Below, piece after piece: positions 62,119-64,000 of a stretch of 64,000 nucleotides of DNA. The first letter of the stretch is position 1, and the number at the start of each line of letters is the position of its first letter. Origin of the DNA: Paenibacillus sp. URB8-2 (GTDB lineage Bacteria > Bacillota > Bacilli > Paenibacillales > Paenibacillaceae); contig NZ_AP023239.1 in the NCBI RefSeq assembly GCF_013393385.1, positions 2,914,001 to 2,978,000 of the forward strand, read 5' to 3'. The position numbers and the translations under genes are program-made. The notes beneath the pieces were generated by a model that did no database searches, was not told the DNA's origin, and worked only from the letters and a program-made list of their open reading frames with translations.

Positions 62119-62677
62119 GATGGTAACCTCCTTTATGCTCTTTTTGCTGAATCAGTCTCTTGCGTAGCCGTTCATATTTCTTCCGGAGAGCCGCCGATCT
62201 GCGGCCGGTAATTTGGGCGATTTCTTCAAAGCTGTATTGTTCCACCGCATGAAGAATCAACAGCCCGCTTTCCTCCGATGTGAGATTTACCAACAGGCTT
62301 TCTACCAGCGATTCGTCCTGCGATACATCCCCATTACGATTCAGATGCATTTCATAAAGGGACAGCATTCGTTTGTCGCGCTTATTTCTGCGAAGCTGAT
62401 CCAGACAATGATGATAAGCTATCTTATATAGCCAAGCCGAAAAAGATATTTGCTTCTCATACCGTTCAAGCTGCTGATATACCTTCACAAAAATGTCCTG
62501 CACCGCATCCTCTGCTTCTTCACGGCTTCTCAAAAGGTAATAGCAATAGGTGTAGATCTGTTTTTCATATGCTCTGATGACAGTTGCATAGTCTTGTCGC
62601 TCACCTTGACGCACTTTATGAATCGCTGCTTCGATTAGATTTGGATTCACTTGGCCCCCGGGGTTACGTTGCTCCAA
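62093..62677 (-). CDS. ECF-type RNA polymerase sigma factor
   Basis: A 194-residue sigma factor starting at TTG 62677, eight bases after GGAGG. Region 2 is YTYCYYLLRSREEAEDAVQD, then FVKVYQQLERYEKQISFSAW; region 4 is SFEEIAQITGRRSAALRKKY. A longer frame to 62704 has no binding site. It directs RNA polymerase to a set of stress genes when released from its DUF4179 partner, encoded next. Autoregulation is usual. Confidence 0.92.
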   Translation of the reverse strand: MEQRNPGGQVNPNLIEAAIHKVRQGERQDYATVIRAYEKQIYTYCYYLLRSREEAEDAVQDIFVKVYQQLERYEKQISFSAWLYKIAYHHCLDQLRRNKRDKRMLSLYEMHLNRNGDVSQDESLVESLLVNLTSEESGLLILHAVEQYSFEEIAQITGRRSAALRKKYERLRKRLIQQKEHKGGYHHGEVADSK

Positions 62678-62754
62678 AAGAATCACCTCCGTTTCTTCTT
62701 CCAACTATATAACGAACGTCATTCATCGATTTGTGACATATATTAATACAATTT

Positions 62755-62792
62755 ATATAAAAAAGCAGCCACTCTGGAAATTTGAGCAGCTG
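62755..62792 (-). terminator. Minus-strand terminator upstream of the sigma operon
   Basis: On the minus strand CAGCTGCTC pairs with GAGTGGCTG (two wobbles) and is followed by TTTTTTAT. It would stop transcription coming from the right before the sigma gene. Confidence 0.55.
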
Positions 62793-62887
62793 TTGTGAAT
62801 AACTGTATGATTTTTTTTGTTATGAATTTTCCCGATGACCAATTCCTCCAAACAGTGGACAGATCCTCACATACATGATTCGCGGCA

Positions 62888-62935
62888 ATGGATACATGTT
62901 CTTGTCCCGAGCGAAGGACAAGAACATGTATCCAT
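62888..62935. repeat. Perfect 20-bp inverted repeat
   Basis: ATGGATACATGTTCTTGTCC (62888-62907) and its exact reverse complement (62916-62935) are separated by 8 bases. A third, partial copy of the arm (ATGTTCTTGTCC, about 62974-62988) lies 40 bases further. There is no T run after it, so it is not a simple terminator. Confidence 0.7.
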
Positions 62936-62940
62936 AAATC

Positions 62941-62966
62941 AAAAAAACCGCGCCCAGCGCGGATTT
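62941..62966 (-). terminator. Minus-strand terminator in the gene-poor region
   Basis: CCGCGC-CCA-GCGCGG; on the minus strand it is followed by seven T. No intact gene lies upstream of it on that strand within the window. Confidence 0.65.
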
Positions 62967-62999
62967 CATTAAGTATATGTTCTTGTCCTCTTACACCTT

Positions 63000-63660
63000 T
63001 CATAGCCTAATAATCATGTTTTTTGATATAGGAACTTATATAATTATTTAATTCGAAATCTTTTGGGAAATCGATAGCTATTCGGAAAGCCCACAATTCT
63101 AATACTTTATTTCATTTGACAGCTACAACTGGCTACGAGCTCATCATACGGCGCATTAGCTTACAGATGATCCGGAAATCCGCCGGTTCGCCCGGGCGGT
63201 CCTACGTTGACAACTCCGACGAATCTTCGCCCCGTCCTCCTGCGGCGGTAACGCCACCCGCCTCACAGAACTCTCCTGATTCACCCTCGTCGGCGGCGGG
63301 CAGCTCGCTTCTATGGAAGCTATGCTTCAGTTGGTTGCGACGTTTTTCACGAAAGAAGATGACGCCTCTCTGACAGCCCGCCCGCTGCGACGCCGGCGCC
63401 CGCTTGCCGTTGTGCACACCCCGGCTCAGATGAAAAGCTACAATCTGTGTCTGTCCTACTCTCATTCAAACAATTGCTTATGCTTATTGAAAAATCGATA
63501 AAAAAATTGTACATTGACTAGCCGAGTGATTTCGGGAAATTTGAACATCAACCTCCGCAACTCATTATTATTTAAAAAAAGAACATATGAATTGACTTGT
63601 AATCACCTGATCGCCTTGCTGCGGTCATAGTTTAATTCAAGAGTCAAGTCAACATTAATT
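63000..63660. other. Gene-poor region with a GC-rich block
   Basis: AT-rich DNA interrupted by a GC-rich block (about 63170-63430) with coding-like composition but no protein I recognise in any of the six frames. Frames of 60-90 codons exist on both strands without ribosome binding sites. Probably a decayed gene. Confidence 0.35.
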
Positions 63661-63664
63661 CAAC

Positions 63665-63693
63665 AAAAAAGAGGGGTTCACCGCCCCTCTTTG
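63665..63693 (-). terminator. Terminator of the sugar permease remnant
   Basis: AAAGAGGGGC...GCCCCTCTTT hairpin; on the minus strand the T run is TTTTTTG. Located about 100 bases after the stop of the permease remnant. Confidence 0.75.
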
Positions 63694-63795
63694 CTAATTC
63701 CGCCAATACATCTCCGATTTAATTATCCTTCCGTACTAACAGTAATCATATTAAAGGAATGTCCTTAGCAACCGACTCCGTACACGGGTTCGTCA

Positions 63796-64000
63796 TCACC
63801 CCTTGATAGAACCGACCAGAGCACCTTTGACGAAAAAACGTTGAAGGAACGGATACACGAACAGCACAGGCACGGTGGCGATGATGATCGTCGCATTTTG
63901 ATCGTTTCGCCGATTTTTTGCGCTTCCCCCACGCCGGTCATCAGGCCAAGCTGCTTGATGACCAGATAGAACGGAATCATACCTCCGCTGAAGAACATCG
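63796..64000 (-). pseudogene. Carbohydrate ABC transporter permease remnant (MalG/LplC type), partial
   Basis: From the right edge the minus strand reads MFFSGGMIPFYLVIKQLGLM, a typical inner part of a sugar ABC permease. It then jumps directly to the C-terminal region (EAQKIGETIK), and a one-base shift in an A run is needed to continue NATIIIATVPVLFVYPFLQ, RFFVKGALVGSIKG to a TGA at 63796-63798. So the central permease domain including the EAA loop is deleted and the end is frameshifted. The gene start lies outside the window. Confidence 0.7.

Noticed and set aside
62743..63003. Minus-strand 86-codon frame across the inverted repeat
   Set aside because: It spans two terminators and a perfect hairpin; no binding site or known family.

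Overview
The window looks like a chromosome segment of a Gram-positive endospore-forming Bacillota, most likely Paenibacillus or a close relative. The signs are strong AGGAGG-type ribosome binding sites, frequent TTG/GTG starts, moderate GC, a YteA-type TraR/DksA sporulation protein, a GpsB/DivIVA-like protein, a CHASE3-HAMP-GAF hybrid kinase, a VanW protein, copper-amine-oxidase-like N-terminal (stalk) domains, DUF1836, DUF2935 and DUF4179. There are no rRNA or tRNA genes, CRISPR arrays, intact IS elements or prophage modules. Most of the window is ordinary housekeeping and environmental-response chromosome, with a few accessory blocks.

Layout. 1-9938: a replication-terminator-protein (RTP) homologue, YteA-like and DivIVA-like proteins, a large hybrid histidine kinase, isochorismatase-VanW, an EamA transporter, a methyltransferase, a cupin and a LysR regulator. 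10147-13816: phosphate uptake operon pstS-pstC-pstA-pstB. 13951-14737: a metallo-beta-lactamase-fold hydrolase behind a promoter carrying two palindromic operators. 15165-26852: mixed metabolic genes, including a tandem pair of M29 aminopeptidases, a TrkH/KtrB potassium channel subunit, a CNNM/CBS protein, DUF1836 and MFS proteins, and one GNAT pseudogene. 27022-32398: a compact operon of a TerB_N/TerB_C protein, a BrxD-like P-loop ATPase and a BrxHI/Lhr-like helicase, the best candidate for a DNA-processing or anti-phage system. 32454-32770: a palindromic intergenic repeat. 34037-36182: selD-mnmH for selenouridine tRNA modification. 36364-38768: an AraC regulator divergent from a GH4 alpha-galactosidase.

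38917-48107: DUF2935, a CDF metal exporter, an EEP nuclease/phosphatase-fold protein, a P1B-4 metal ATPase plus a CsoR-family repressor (with a CsoR-like and a Fur-like operator in one promoter), a UgtP/MGDG-type glycosyltransferase, a stalk-domain protein, a GNAT and a V4R protein. 48214-50001: hmp (flavohemoglobin) and nsrR, divergent around a clear NsrR palindrome; hmp appears to lack a normal start codon. 50152-58278: a three-gene operon of very large proteins (907, 707 and 1079 residues). The first carries a DUF6603 domain; the other two match no family I can name. Immediately after its terminator lies an AraC-type regulator that has lost its first residues, as if the operon had been inserted there. 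59285-60510: AT-rich GyrI-like and DinB-like genes. 60973-62677: ECF sigma factor and its DUF4179 anti-sigma partner. 62678-64000: gene-poor DNA with a perfect 20-bp inverted repeat, several terminators and a decayed sugar ABC permease.

Genes that work together: pstSCAB; hmp/nsrR (nitric oxide); the P1B-4 ATPase with the CsoR-family repressor (metal efflux); selD/mnmH (selenophosphate to 2-selenouridine); the AraC regulator with melA; sigma/anti-sigma. The TerB-ATPase-helicase trio and the DUF6603 trio are the two coherent systems whose biology is not settled.
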